From NCBI RefSeq assembly GCF_003054045.1, contig NZ_QBKH01000003.1, positions 558,001-622,000 of the forward strand: a stretch of DNA of 64,000 nucleotides. Direction: 5' to 3'. Source of the DNA: Sphingobacterium faecium (lineage in GTDB: Bacteria; Bacteroidota; Bacteroidia; Sphingobacteriales; Sphingobacteriaceae). The translations under genes were made by a program, and so were the position numbers. Positions 20,719-30,051 of the stretch are shown one piece after another. The notes beneath the pieces were generated by a model. That model was given only the letters and a program-made list of their open reading frames with translations, did not search any database and was not told the DNA's origin. Numbering within the stretch: the first letter of the stretch is position 1; each line of letters opens with the position of its first letter.

Positions 20719-22392
20719 CTATTCTATCAATACACCTATGTAGTAATTGAAAGTGTCTATGGTGATATTTTCTTTAGTTAGATTGGGTATTTTTATTTCT
20801 TTGAAATGTTGATCCAGCATCACAAGCTGTTTTGGATTTTCGTTTGTACCGATATGGATGGGCATATGAAAGTCTTTTACTTCACTGATCCACCGCCCAA
20901 GTATTTTACCAGAAATATCCTTTCTTATTTCAAGTATCGGAATAGAAATGTGTTGTACATATTGTTCAAAAAACTTGGCGAGATCTATACCTGATTTTTC
21001 AATAATGTACTGAGCAATATCTTGATAGTCAACCTGCTGATGAAAGTACTTCGCATTTAATCCTCTCAAGATGGACCGCCATTTTTCATCATCATCAATC
21101 ATTGTACGAATCATATTGAGCATTACTCCTCCTTTGGGATACATATCACCAGATCCTTCTTTATTAACATGAAATGGGCCCTGCATGGGCTTATCATTCT
21201 GTATGCCGCTGCGATTACCATGGACATAGGCCTGACTCGCTTCTTTTCCATAGAAATAATCTATAAATAAAGCTTCTGAGTAGTTAGTAAAGCTCTCATG
21301 AATCCACATGTCGGCAAGATCTTTGGAGGTTATGTTATTGCCAAACCATTCATGTCCAGATTCATGGACCACAATGAAATCCCATTTTTTGCCCCAGCCA
21401 GTTCCAGAGGCATCTCGTCCACGATAGCCGTTTTGGTATTGATTGCCATAGGCGACTGCGCTTTGGTGTTCCATACCAGTATGTGAAGTTTCGACTAATT
21501 TGTATCCATCCTCATAAAATGGATATGGGCCAAACCAATGTTCAAATGCTTCTAATGTTTGCTTTGCATTTGTTTTTAAATGTTGTTTTTTCTGTGGTTG
21601 ATTATTTTCTCTCAAGATATAATAATCAATATCAAGAGGACCTTTTTCACCCTTATATTTTTCTTTGAAATGAATGTAGTCTCCAATATTCAGAGCGACA
21701 TTGTAATTGTTGATTGGATTGACAACCTTCCAATGATACTTAGTAAAGCCGTCCTTCATTTTTTCTATTTGGATTAATTTTCCATTGGAAACATTCATAA
21801 GCCCATTTGGAACCGCTATGGAGATTAACATACTGTCCACTTCATCATATTGATGATCTTTATTTGGCCACCAAACACTAGCACCCATGCCTTGACATGC
21901 CGTAGCAATCCAAGGTTTTCCATTGCTATCTTTTTTCCAATCAAAACCACCATCCCAAGGAGCGCGTGCTGCTTCTGTTGGATGACCCTCGTATGATACT
22001 ATAAACTCATCTTCTTTGCCTTTGGTAATGGTTTCGGGAAAATCAATAAAAACGGCATTGTATTCTCGTGTAAAAGGTAGTTCTTTACCACGATAAATAA
22101 CCTTGCTCACTTTTAGATTGGCAAATAAGTCAAATTGTAATTGCTTAAAATCTTGTGTTGCCTTAAAACGAAATAGATTAGTTCCTGATATAAATTTACG
22201 ATCAATATCAACTTTAACATCCAGATGATAATATTGAATATCATAACAGGTCCTTAAAGGAGTTAAATGACCTCTTAAGGAATCTGCTCGGGAAAATTCT
22301 TCCTTCTCTTTCATTAACTGAGCTGAAGCAGATTTTATACCTGCTGTAAATAAACAGCAACTGGTGAATAGATATATTAGTTGTCTTTTCAT
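20719..22392 (-). CDS. Exported M1-family zinc aminopeptidase
   Basis: 557 residues from the ATG at 22392; the longer frame starts with GTG at 22437 and would bury the signal peptide. After the signal (cleaved near ASAQ), the N-terminal M1 beta-domain spans about residues 45-240. The catalytic zinc site follows: VVHESGHEWFGNN (HExxH) and, 18 residues on, the third ligand Glu in IHESFTNYSEA. The exopeptidase loop reads ETSHTGMEHQSAVAYG, corresponding to the GxMEN motif with His in place of Asn. The protein is shorter than ERAP/APN-type enzymes and lacks most of the C-terminal helical domain. It probably trims peptides in the periplasm. Monocistronic. Confidence 0.93.
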   Translation of the reverse strand: MKRQLIYLFTSCCLFTAGIKSASAQLMKEKEEFSRADSLRGHLTPLRTCYDIQYYHLDVKVDIDRKFISGTNLFRFKATQDFKQLQFDLFANLKVSKVIYRGKELPFTREYNAVFIDFPETITKGKEDEFIVSYEGHPTEAARAPWDGGFDWKKDSNGKPWIATACQGMGASVWWPNKDHQYDEVDSMLISIAVPNGLMNVSNGKLIQIEKMKDGFTKYHWKVVNPINNYNVALNIGDYIHFKEKYKGEKGPLDIDYYILRENNQPQKKQHLKTNAKQTLEAFEHWFGPYPFYEDGYKLVETSHTGMEHQSAVAYGNQYQNGYRGRDASGTGWGKKWDFIVVHESGHEWFGNNITSKDLADMWIHESFTNYSEALFIDYFYGKEASQAYVHGNRSGIQNDKPMQGPFHVNKEGSGDMYPKGGVMLNMIRTMIDDDEKWRSILRGLNAKYFHQQVDYQDIAQYIIEKSGIDLAKFFEQYVQHISIPILEIRKDISGKILGRWISEVKDFHMPIHIGTNENPKQLVMLDQHFKEIKIPNLTKENITIDTFNYYIGVLIE

Positions 22393-22940
22393 ATTAAGAT
22401 GATATGTTATGGAGCCTAATTTAGTAATGATAAACACTTATAATTTGCTCTAATTTTATCGATTTTTCTAATTTTTTAATTCGGTTTGCTATTAAACTAT
22501 TTTTTGAACATTTCTTATTGAATAGCTATCTTAAATATAGTGACATCATGGTATATCAATTGATTGTCAAAATTGGACCATAGAGAAGATGACTTGTTCA
22601 TAATTTGTTACAATTTTTTTAATATATTATATTCTTACACAAAATAGACTAGGAATGAAATTATATAAAGTTCAATAATTTTCATGAGGTACAACAACAG
22701 AAAATTATCTAAGTAGATTTGTATATTAACATTATTCTTTTTTTTGGAAAAAAGATTCTCAGTATGATGAGTTTGTTGCATTAATCTATTCAATCACGTC
22801 GATTAAGTAAGTTTCCTTTTTATGATTTTTTAATTATGTTTTTTGAATGTTTACTTGATTTTTGGGGATATTGAGATGTAGTTGTTATATTTAGATCAAC
22901 CAAATAATAAATTTTTGTAAAGTTTAATTTTGAATATGCT
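22393..22940. other. Divergent intergenic region
   Basis: About 550 very AT-rich bases between the peptidase and the AraC gene. No ORF, terminator or clear operator was found; it presumably carries both promoters. Confidence 0.4.
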
Positions 22941-23825
22941 ATGAAAACTCTCCAATTTAACGTGCCAACAACCCAAGGACAAAGCTTAACAATACAAGAA
23001 GATGTAATGGATTCTTTCTATCCTCATTTGCACAGGCATCAAGAAGCACAATTGATGTGGATTAAAAAAGGTAAGGGCGTATTGGTTGTTGAGGATACTT
23101 TGCATCCTTTTAAAGAAAATGATATATTCTTTTTGGGAGCAAATCAGCCACATGTATTTAAATCGATGTCACAAGATGGTTTATTAAATGAATCAAGATC
23201 TATTTCTATTTTCTTTGATCCTAATGGTAAATTGAAATCTTTGTTTTCGTTAGGCGAGTTTGATTCTTTGAACCATTTTATTCAGAGTAATTCTCGCGGA
23301 TTTAAAGTTCCTGATACTTATTTTCAACAAATCTCGGAAAGAGTAGTGCAATTAAAGGAAGCTGATGAGCTCGATAAATTGATGCAATTTTTTTATTTGT
23401 TACGCTCTTTAGCTATGATTTCAAAAGAAACAGACCCGCTTTGTGTAGAAAGAATTGAATTTAATCATGAAAGTTCAAGTGGTGTAAGCCGAATTACTTT
23501 AATATGCAATTATATAAAGGAAAATTTTAAGAATGAACTTACTCTAGAAGATGTTGCCAACTATGCTAACCTAACCCCACAGGCTTTTTGTCGGTATTTT
23601 AAAAAACATTGTGGAGTGACTTTTGTATCTTACTTAAATCGTATTCGGATAAAAGAAGTCTGCAACCAATTAAATGAGGATCACTTGGAGAGTGTATCCT
23701 TTATTGCCTATAACTGTGGTTTCAATAGTATCACTAATTTCAATCGCGTCTTCAAACAAATAAGAGGATGTAATCCAAAAGAATATGCGGATAATTATAA
23801 AAACACTGTTTTTGCAGAAATTTAA
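22941..23825 (+). CDS. AraC-family transcriptional regulator
   Basis: 294 residues. The N-terminal half has a cupin-like sensor region (YPHLHRHQEAQLMWIKKGKG, NDIFFLGANQPHVF). The C-terminal ~100 residues are the double helix-turn-helix of the AraC family (LTLEDVANYANLTPQAFCRYFKKHCG, ISFIAYNCGFNSITNFNRVFKQ-like end with PKEYA). It is not a membrane hybrid two-component regulator, so it likely senses an intracellular ligand. It lies 168 bases upstream of susC in the same direction, and helically phased repeats occur between them. It probably controls the SusC/SusD pair. It has the same architecture as the AraC protein at 48185-49063. Confidence 0.92.
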   Translation: MKTLQFNVPTTQGQSLTIQEDVMDSFYPHLHRHQEAQLMWIKKGKGVLVVEDTLHPFKENDIFFLGANQPHVFKSMSQDGLLNESRSISIFFDPNGKLKSLFSLGEFDSLNHFIQSNSRGFKVPDTYFQQISERVVQLKEADELDKLMQFFYLLRSLAMISKETDPLCVERIEFNHESSSGVSRITLICNYIKENFKNELTLEDVANYANLTPQAFCRYFKKHCGVTFVSYLNRIRIKEVCNQLNEDHLESVSFIAYNCGFNSITNFNRVFKQIRGCNPKEYADNYKNTVFAEI

Positions 23826-23883
23826 TAAAATGCATCTTTAATAAATTGTGTTTTACAAGTGCATAATGATATTTAACATTTAG

Positions 23884-23924
23884 GGTTAAAATATGGCTGA
23901 TCATTGTTAAGATAATGTTAAGAT
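23884..23924 (+). promoter_or_regulatory. Phased direct repeats upstream of susC
   Basis: Two identical 9-mers TGTTAAGAT at 23905 and 23916, and a weaker copy GGTTAAAAT at 23884. The spacings are 21 and 11 bases, close to two and one helical turns, as expected for AraC-type half-sites. They lie 70-110 bases before the susC start, just behind the AraC gene. Confidence 0.45.
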
Positions 23925-23945
23925 TCCAAGGATAGTATTGATAAC

Positions 23946-23974
23946 TTAGTTTATACATATAAATCATAAACTAA
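23946..23974. promoter_or_regulatory. Inverted repeat before susC
   Basis: Perfect 9-bp arms TTAGTTTAT / ATAAACTAA with an 11-base spacer, giving 20 bases centre to centre. It is within 20-50 bases of the susC start, so it lies in or just after the promoter or in the leader RNA. Function unknown. Confidence 0.35.
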
Positions 23975-23993
23975 CATTTGAAACTACTATTTT

Positions 23994-26900
23994 ATGAAGA
24001 AAACAGCTATTGCATTTCTAGCAGCTAACTTGTTGGTCAGTTCAGCTATTTATGCACAGACCGTACTCAAAGGTACGGTTGTCGGTCAAGATGGGAAACC
24101 AATCCCTGGGGTTTCCATTTCCTTACAGGACGGCACAGGAACACAAACTGGGCAAAATGGTGATTTCTCTATTTCTTACAAGCAGGCTGGCACATTAAGT
24201 GTATCAGCGATTGGCTATGAGCGAAAACAAATTAATCTCAGTAACCAAACAAACCTCACTATTACTTTAATATCAAATACGGAAAGTTTGGACGAGGTCG
24301 TGGTGACGGCAATGGGTATTTCAAGAGATAAGAAATCTTTGGGGTATGCCGTTCAAGAAGTAAAAGCCAAAGAATTGACCGATGCAGGACAATTAAGTGT
24401 GACAGGTGCATTGACGGGTAAGGTCGCCGGAGTACAAGTGAATCAATTTGGTGGTGCTGTAGGTTCTTCTGCAAGGATAGCGATTAGAGGAAATACTTCT
24501 TTGCAACCTGATCAACAGCCACTAATTGTTATTGATGGTGTGCCTATGACAAATAACACACAAAGAAGTGGTGATAACACCTATGGCGGGGTGGATTATG
24601 GCTCAGGTATAAATGATATCAATCCGGAAGATATTGAAAGTATGACGGTCTTAAAAGGTGGATCAGCTGCTCTATATGGAATGCGTGCTGGTAAGGGAGT
24701 CATTATGATTACAACTAAATCCGGTAAACGCGCTAATAATGGTGTGCAGATCTCTTATGATGCTAATTTTAGTATCGATCGAGCAGCAACAATTCCCAAA
24801 TATCAAAATTCATATGGGCAGGGTTCAAGAGGAGATGAATATAACTACCTACTGAGTGAAAGCGGATTAACTTATCAAGAATATGCTCTTAAAAATTCTT
24901 TTTCTTATGTTGATGGTGCAGGGGGTGGAGTGAATGATGGATTTGATGAATCTTGGGGTCCTCGCTTAGATGCTGGTTTAATGATTCCTCAGTTTAATAG
25001 CCCAGTCGTAGATGGTGTAAGACAAGCGACCCCGTGGATTTCCCATAAAAACAATATTAGAGATTTTTTCCAGACGGGTTTTTCTCAAAATCATAATCTA
25101 TCATTACTGTCAAAAACTGATAGATCTTCCACCCGAGTAGCATTATCTTTTCGTGATCAAAAGGGAACCGTTCCTAATACTGATCAAAAGAAGTATACAG
25201 CACAGTTGAACAATGATTACAAAATCAGTGATAAGGTTTCTTTTGATATCATGTCTAATTATACACGGACTGAGAGTGATAATTTGATTATGCAAGGATA
25301 TGATGGTGCAAATCCTATGAATGGGTTAATTTGGTTTGGTAGACAAGTCGATATGAAGGATCTGAAAAAGAATTGGAATCAGCGAGATGGGCAGGGTAAT
25401 TACACTTATTACAATTGGAACTCTAACTATCACATGAATCCATATTTCACGATGAATGAATCTATTAATTCATTATTGGTGAATCGTGTGTTTGGGAAAA
25501 GTTCACTCTATTATCAACCCTTTGACTTTTTGAAATTAGAGGGAAGAGTTGGTCTAGATTATGTTAATTCGCAAAGATTTGAACGAAACTATTTTAATTT
25601 CGATCATTTGAACGGAAGTTTTAACGAAAATAAAAATGATAGAACAGAACTCAATGTTGATTTTTTGGCAAATTTTAATAAACAGTACGGTGATTTTAGT
25701 GTGCTGGGTACTGCGGGTGTAAATTACCGGGACTATAAAATGAGTATGAATGAATTGGGTGCTACTGGACTTAATGTACTAGGTATTTATACGATTACGA
25801 ATAAAATTGGTCCTGCCGAAGTGGATATGGATCATGCACATAATCGCTCTAATTCTATTTATGGACAGGCATCTGTTGGTTGGCGAGATCAATTATATGT
25901 TGATGTGACTGCTCGCAACGACTGGTCTTCCACTTTGACAAAATCGTTTTTTTATCCATCAGTGAGTATGAGTTGGATTCCAACAACTTCTTTTGCTAAT
26001 CTAAAAGGCGATGTTCTATCGTATTTGAAACTGAGATTGAATATTTCTGGAGTGGGAAATGCAACAGACCCTTACCGCAATGCAAATTATTATTATGCAC
26101 AGCCTGATGGTTTTAAGGACTTAGCTCAGATGTATAAAACTATGACCTATGCGATAGAAAACTTAGAACCTGAAAAAATCACAACTTGGGAAACCGGAGC
26201 CGAAATTGGGCTTTTTAATAATCGGTTACATGCAGATATAACTTACTATCATAAAAATGCTCGAAAGCAATTGCTTTCGGTAAATACATCTAATACGGTG
26301 AGTTTTACAAGAATGTTCTTGAATGCGGGTGATATCCAAAGTAAGGGTGTGGAGCTTCAATTGCGTGGTGATATCCTGAAGAACGAAAATGGTTTGAACT
26401 GGACTGCGACAGCAAACTTCTCAAAAGATAAAAGCAAAATTTTGGAATTATATCCAACTCTGGATTTAAAAGATTTTCAAATTGGATGGACTTGGGGTAT
26501 TGCAAACATGGCCAGAGAAGGTCAACCATGGGGAACATTAGTTGGAGCGGGATATGATCGTGTCGAGGATGGACCTTTGAAGGGAGCAATTAAAGTTACG
26601 GATACTGGTATCGTACAAAGAAAAGCAAGTCAAAATATTGGTAGTGTTGTACCAGACTTCTTGGCAAGTCTACGCAATGATTTTAACTATAAGAATTTTA
26701 GTTTTGGTTTTATGTTAGATTTTCGAAAAGGTGGAGATATTTGGTCGCAAACTATGTCACATGGCTATACTACTGGGGTAGCAGAAATTACCGCAGCAAA
26801 TGGAATACGTGAGCGTGCAATTATTGCAGGAAAGGATATGATGACAAATGAGCGCTTTGCCATGTCTGATGGTAAGAATGGATGGATAGAAAATACAATA

Positions 26901-27221
26901 GAAACTGATGCCCAGAGTTGGTACGAAGGAGGTGGTATTGATCAAATGTATGTTTTCGACGGTTCTTTTCTTAAATTAAAAGAAGCCTATTTTACCTATA
27001 GTTTGCCTCAACATTTATTTAGTAGAATCAAGGGGGTTAAGCGAGCAAATCTATCTGTAATCGGATCTAATTTGGCGTTAATTTGGGTAGATAAATCAAA
27101 TACGATGCGATTGGATCCTGAATCAGGCGGTGTGTCCAGTGATTCAAGAGGTGTTGGTTTTGAGCAAGCAACGGTTCCAAATTCTAGAAGCATTGGTTTA
27201 AAATTAGGAGTTACATTCTAA
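23994..27221 (+). CDS. SusC/RagA-family TonB-linked outer-membrane transporter
   Basis: 1075 residues. Signal peptide (cleaved at IYAQ), then a carboxypeptidase-regulatory-like domain (residues about 25-100: LKGTVVGQDGKPIPGVSIS...TVSAIGYE-like), the TonB box region DEVVVTAMG, the plug (residues about 115-235, with GSSARIAIRGNTSL and VLKGGSAALYGMRAGKGVI), and a beta-barrel ending in SIGLKLGVTF. It imports oligosaccharides or peptides bound by its SusD partner, 54 bases downstream. There is no FecR/anti-sigma neighbour; an AraC gene precedes it. The substrate cannot be read from the sequence. Confidence 0.97.
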   Translation: MKKTAIAFLAANLLVSSAIYAQTVLKGTVVGQDGKPIPGVSISLQDGTGTQTGQNGDFSISYKQAGTLSVSAIGYERKQINLSNQTNLTITLISNTESLDEVVVTAMGISRDKKSLGYAVQEVKAKELTDAGQLSVTGALTGKVAGVQVNQFGGAVGSSARIAIRGNTSLQPDQQPLIVIDGVPMTNNTQRSGDNTYGGVDYGSGINDINPEDIESMTVLKGGSAALYGMRAGKGVIMITTKSGKRANNGVQISYDANFSIDRAATIPKYQNSYGQGSRGDEYNYLLSESGLTYQEYALKNSFSYVDGAGGGVNDGFDESWGPRLDAGLMIPQFNSPVVDGVRQATPWISHKNNIRDFFQTGFSQNHNLSLLSKTDRSSTRVALSFRDQKGTVPNTDQKKYTAQLNNDYKISDKVSFDIMSNYTRTESDNLIMQGYDGANPMNGLIWFGRQVDMKDLKKNWNQRDGQGNYTYYNWNSNYHMNPYFTMNESINSLLVNRVFGKSSLYYQPFDFLKLEGRVGLDYVNSQRFERNYFNFDHLNGSFNENKNDRTELNVDFLANFNKQYGDFSVLGTAGVNYRDYKMSMNELGATGLNVLGIYTITNKIGPAEVDMDHAHNRSNSIYGQASVGWRDQLYVDVTARNDWSSTLTKSFFYPSVSMSWIPTTSFANLKGDVLSYLKLRLNISGVGNATDPYRNANYYYAQPDGFKDLAQMYKTMTYAIENLEPEKITTWETGAEIGLFNNRLHADITYYHKNARKQLLSVNTSNTVSFTRMFLNAGDIQSKGVELQLRGDILKNENGLNWTATANFSKDKSKILELYPTLDLKDFQIGWTWGIANMAREGQPWGTLVGAGYDRVEDGPLKGAIKVTDTGIVQRKASQNIGSVVPDFLASLRNDFNYKNFSFGFMLDFRKGGDIWSQTMSHGYTTGVAEITAANGIRERAIIAGKDMMTNERFAMSDGKNGWIENTIETDAQSWYEGGGIDQMYVFDGSFLKLKEAYFTYSLPQHLFSRIKGVKRANLSVIGSNLALIWVDKSNTMRLDPESGGVSSDSRGVGFEQATVPNSRSIGLKLGVTF

Positions 27222-27275
27222 GTCTACACGAAGTAAGTGACGAATACTTTTTAATTGAATTAAAGAATCAGAAAA

Positions 27276-28757
27276 ATGAAAAAAACACTATTTAATATAA
27301 AATTTGCTTCCATACTCGCGGTAGTTTGTCTGGCAAGTTGTACAAAAGATTTTGAGAAAATTAATATAGATCCAGATGCACTACCCAATGTTCCTCCTCA
27401 AAATATGTTGATCAATGTACTTCGTAATGCAGGAGAGCAATTTGGAGGTGACGTAGATGGCTATGGGACTTTTGCAGGCTATATTGTTAAAATTCAGTAT
27501 CCGGATTACATGACATCATTAGTACCCGGAAATAATACCTTTGGTAATCGTTGGGCTGCTTGTTATTATAATATAACCCAGATGGATGATATGTTAAAGA
27601 AAACAGCGGATCGAGCGGAAGGTTTTAAGAATATTAGAACGATTGCCCGAATTTGGCAAAATTATATGTGGTCCTATCTTTTAGATGGATGGGGGGATAT
27701 ACCTTATTCCGAGTCTCTTAAAGGGATGCCCGAAGATGGCAATCTCTTAAAACCTAAGTATGATAAACAGGAAGATGTCTTTCCTGCCGTACTAGCGGAT
27801 TTAAAAAAGATCTCGGATGAGATGTCTGCGGGTCTAGGTACAGATGATGTTGGTGATTACGATATTGTCTATAATGGGGACATGCTAAAATGGCAAAAAT
27901 TTTGTAATTCTTTACGGCTTCGCATGGCTATGCGGATTTCATCAGTAGCACCCGCATTAGCTAAATCAACGATTGAAGAAATTGCTGGAAATAAAAGCAA
28001 ATATCCAGTTCTGGAAACTAATGATGAAAACTGTTATTTGTACTATCCAGGTACATTACCATATATGGAGCCTTGGTATAAATCAGGAATCAATGGTAAA
28101 CGTATCGATAACTGGGGTATGTTTGATATTTTTATCAATTATTTAAACGAAGTCGAAGATCCTCGAATTGCCTCAATAGCGCAAAAGACTAGTTCTGGAA
28201 CATATGTTGGTTATCAAAATGGGCTAACAACATCGCCAATTCCGCTTAGATCTATATCTTGGATTGGTGAGCATTATATAAATGATGCAGCTGGATATAC
28301 ACCCTTTTATCGATCTAGTGAAACTTATTATATATTAGCTGAGGCAGCTATGTTAGGCTATAATGTTGGCACAACTGCTGAAGCGGCTTATAATAAAGCG
28401 GTCATGATTTCCATGGAAGATAATGGAGTTTCTACAACAGATGCTGAAGCATATTTAGCAGGTAAAGGAAAGTTTAATAATACAAAGGAGAGAATATGGT
28501 GGGATATGTGGGTCGCTTTATTTAAAGAAAATTATGAGGCATGGGCACTATATCGAAGAACTGGAATTCCTTCGACTAATTATCCGTCCTTAAATTCAGT
28601 ATTTAAAGGGATACATAACGATCAACCATGGAGGCTGCCATATCCAAATAATGAATACTTATACAATAAGGCTAATACAGAAGCAGCAGCAACTGGAGTT
28701 GTTGACCAAGCTTGGGGTAAAAGACTTTGGTGGGCAAAAGATAATGGTAAAAATTAA
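27276..28757 (+). CDS. SusD/RagB-family outer-membrane lipoprotein
   Basis: 493 residues. The lipobox LASC is followed by TKDFEKINIDPDALPNVPPQ, typical of the SusD_2 branch (PF12771 type), which is common beside SusC proteins with peptide or host-glycan substrates. The helical TPR-like core includes IWQNYMWSYLLDGWGDIPYSES and YILAEAAMLGYN. It sits on the cell surface as the lid of the SusC transporter encoded immediately upstream. A strong terminator follows. Confidence 0.95.
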   Translation: MKKTLFNIKFASILAVVCLASCTKDFEKINIDPDALPNVPPQNMLINVLRNAGEQFGGDVDGYGTFAGYIVKIQYPDYMTSLVPGNNTFGNRWAACYYNITQMDDMLKKTADRAEGFKNIRTIARIWQNYMWSYLLDGWGDIPYSESLKGMPEDGNLLKPKYDKQEDVFPAVLADLKKISDEMSAGLGTDDVGDYDIVYNGDMLKWQKFCNSLRLRMAMRISSVAPALAKSTIEEIAGNKSKYPVLETNDENCYLYYPGTLPYMEPWYKSGINGKRIDNWGMFDIFINYLNEVEDPRIASIAQKTSSGTYVGYQNGLTTSPIPLRSISWIGEHYINDAAGYTPFYRSSETYYILAEAAMLGYNVGTTAEAAYNKAVMISMEDNGVSTTDAEAYLAGKGKFNNTKERIWWDMWVALFKENYEAWALYRRTGIPSTNYPSLNSVFKGIHNDQPWRLPYPNNEYLYNKANTEAAATGVVDQAWGKRLWWAKDNGKN

Positions 28758-28778
28758 TTTCAGGTGCATATGTTTATT

Positions 28779-28816
28779 AAAAAGCGGGGTGACGAAAGTC
28801 ATCTCGCTTTTTTTAA
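28779..28816 (+). terminator. Terminator of the susCD operon
   Basis: 15-bp stem with two G-T pairs around a GAAA tetraloop (28779-28793 / 28798-28812), continuing into T residues. Confidence 0.88.
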
Positions 28817-28911
28817 GTTCACTGAGGGAGGTGTTACAAAATTTAGTAACAATATTTTGGTTAAGGACATTAAATGCTTTTGAGCCCTCTAAAATTGAAT
28901 TGTTAAATAAG

Positions 28912-28940
28912 AAAAGAGCTATTCTTAGAATAGCTCTTTT
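28912..28940 (-). terminator. Terminator of cydAB
   Basis: 13-bp perfect stem (AAAAGAGCTATTC / GAATAGCTCTTTT) with a 3-base loop and A/T runs on both sides, 32 bases past the cydB stop. It may work in both directions. Confidence 0.75.
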
Positions 28941-28972
28941 GTATGAAAAAGGTTTTATAAAATTAATCCATC

Positions 28973-30049
28973 TTAATGGTCACCATATCCGACATCATCT
29001 AATTTACCTTTGAAAACTTTAAACTGAATGATGAAATATACAATCACCAATACCGCTGCTACAGAGAACCAACCTATCCCAACAGATAAACCATATTCGT
29101 GTGCGGCTACATTCTGTATAGTTAAAGAAGGATTTACGGCATTAGTCGAAGGTAGTAATATCGGAAACATAGAAGCTATAGTAGATCCAAAACTCCCAAA
29201 AATAAATAAGGATGAATAGATAAAACCGGATAAATCTTTTGTAAATTTTTTAATTCTAAACTGTCCAAAAAGACCAACTGTAGCAATAATAGGGAAGATC
29301 CACAACCAATAATAGGTTTCAAAATTATGTAATGATATTGGTTTCACATCATGCCATACGTAAGCGGATAATATTACTAAGAACAATAAAACAAAGTTGA
29401 GTTTAAAGATTACAGTTTTTAAACGCATATTCAGGGTGCTTGATGTTTTAAGAATGATCCAATTTGCACCATGAATGGTCAGTGTCACAACTGCGACAAG
29501 ACCCAATAATAAGGTGAACCAATCAATGATTCCTTGATGTTCGGCCAATGGATCAAATGTTGGATTCCATAAGGCCAAGAAAAAATAATGTGCTTCTTGA
29601 GTAGATACACCATTTTCAACCATACCAAGATTAACTCCTCGAACGACATTTCCTAAAGCTGCTCCAAAAAATAGAGCGAGTAATAGACTCGCCAAACCAA
29701 ACAATTTATCCCACATCAATTCCCACATCCGGTTATGAACTTGCCCTCTTAATTCTAGACTGATCGCTCTAAAGATGAGCAACCATAACACAAGCATAAG
29801 GGGTAAGTAAAATCCACTAAAAGCTGAAGCATATAAGGTTGGAAAAGCGAAAAATAGTACACCTCCCGATGCGATGAGCCAAACTTCATTGGCATCCCAA
29901 AAGGGTCCAATGGAATTGGTTACAGCTTTTTTTTCTTCTTCTGTTTTAGCAAAGAAAAGATGAACAATTCCTGCTCCAAAATCGTAGCCATCGAGAATTA
30001 CATAGATTCCGAGCATAATCATCAACACAACAAACCAAAATATTTCCAT
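28973..30049 (-). CDS. cydB: Cytochrome bd oxidase subunit II
   Basis: 358 residues with about eight to nine membrane segments. The N-terminus is diagnostic (FWFVVLMIMLGIYVILDGYDFGAG), as are GPFWDANEVWLIASGGVLFFAFP and LELRGQ. It is the second subunit of the quinol:O2 oxidoreductase with high oxygen affinity. It starts two bases after the cydA stop. No CydX-like short ORF was seen downstream. Confidence 0.96.
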   Translation of the reverse strand: MEIFWFVVLMIMLGIYVILDGYDFGAGIVHLFFAKTEEEKKAVTNSIGPFWDANEVWLIASGGVLFFAFPTLYASAFSGFYLPLMLVLWLLIFRAISLELRGQVHNRMWELMWDKLFGLASLLLALFFGAALGNVVRGVNLGMVENGVSTQEAHYFFLALWNPTFDPLAEHQGIIDWFTLLLGLVAVVTLTIHGANWIILKTSSTLNMRLKTVIFKLNFVLLFLVILSAYVWHDVKPISLHNFETYYWLWIFPIIATVGLFGQFRIKKFTKDLSGFIYSSLFIFGSFGSTIASMFPILLPSTNAVNPSLTIQNVAAHEYGLSVGIGWFSVAAVLVIVYFIIQFKVFKGKLDDVGYGDH

Positions 30050-30051
30050 AG

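Noticed and set aside
28651..29013. 120-codon plus-strand frame after the SusD gene
   Set aside because: It overlaps the SusD 3' end out of frame and runs through two terminator hairpins; not a plausible gene.
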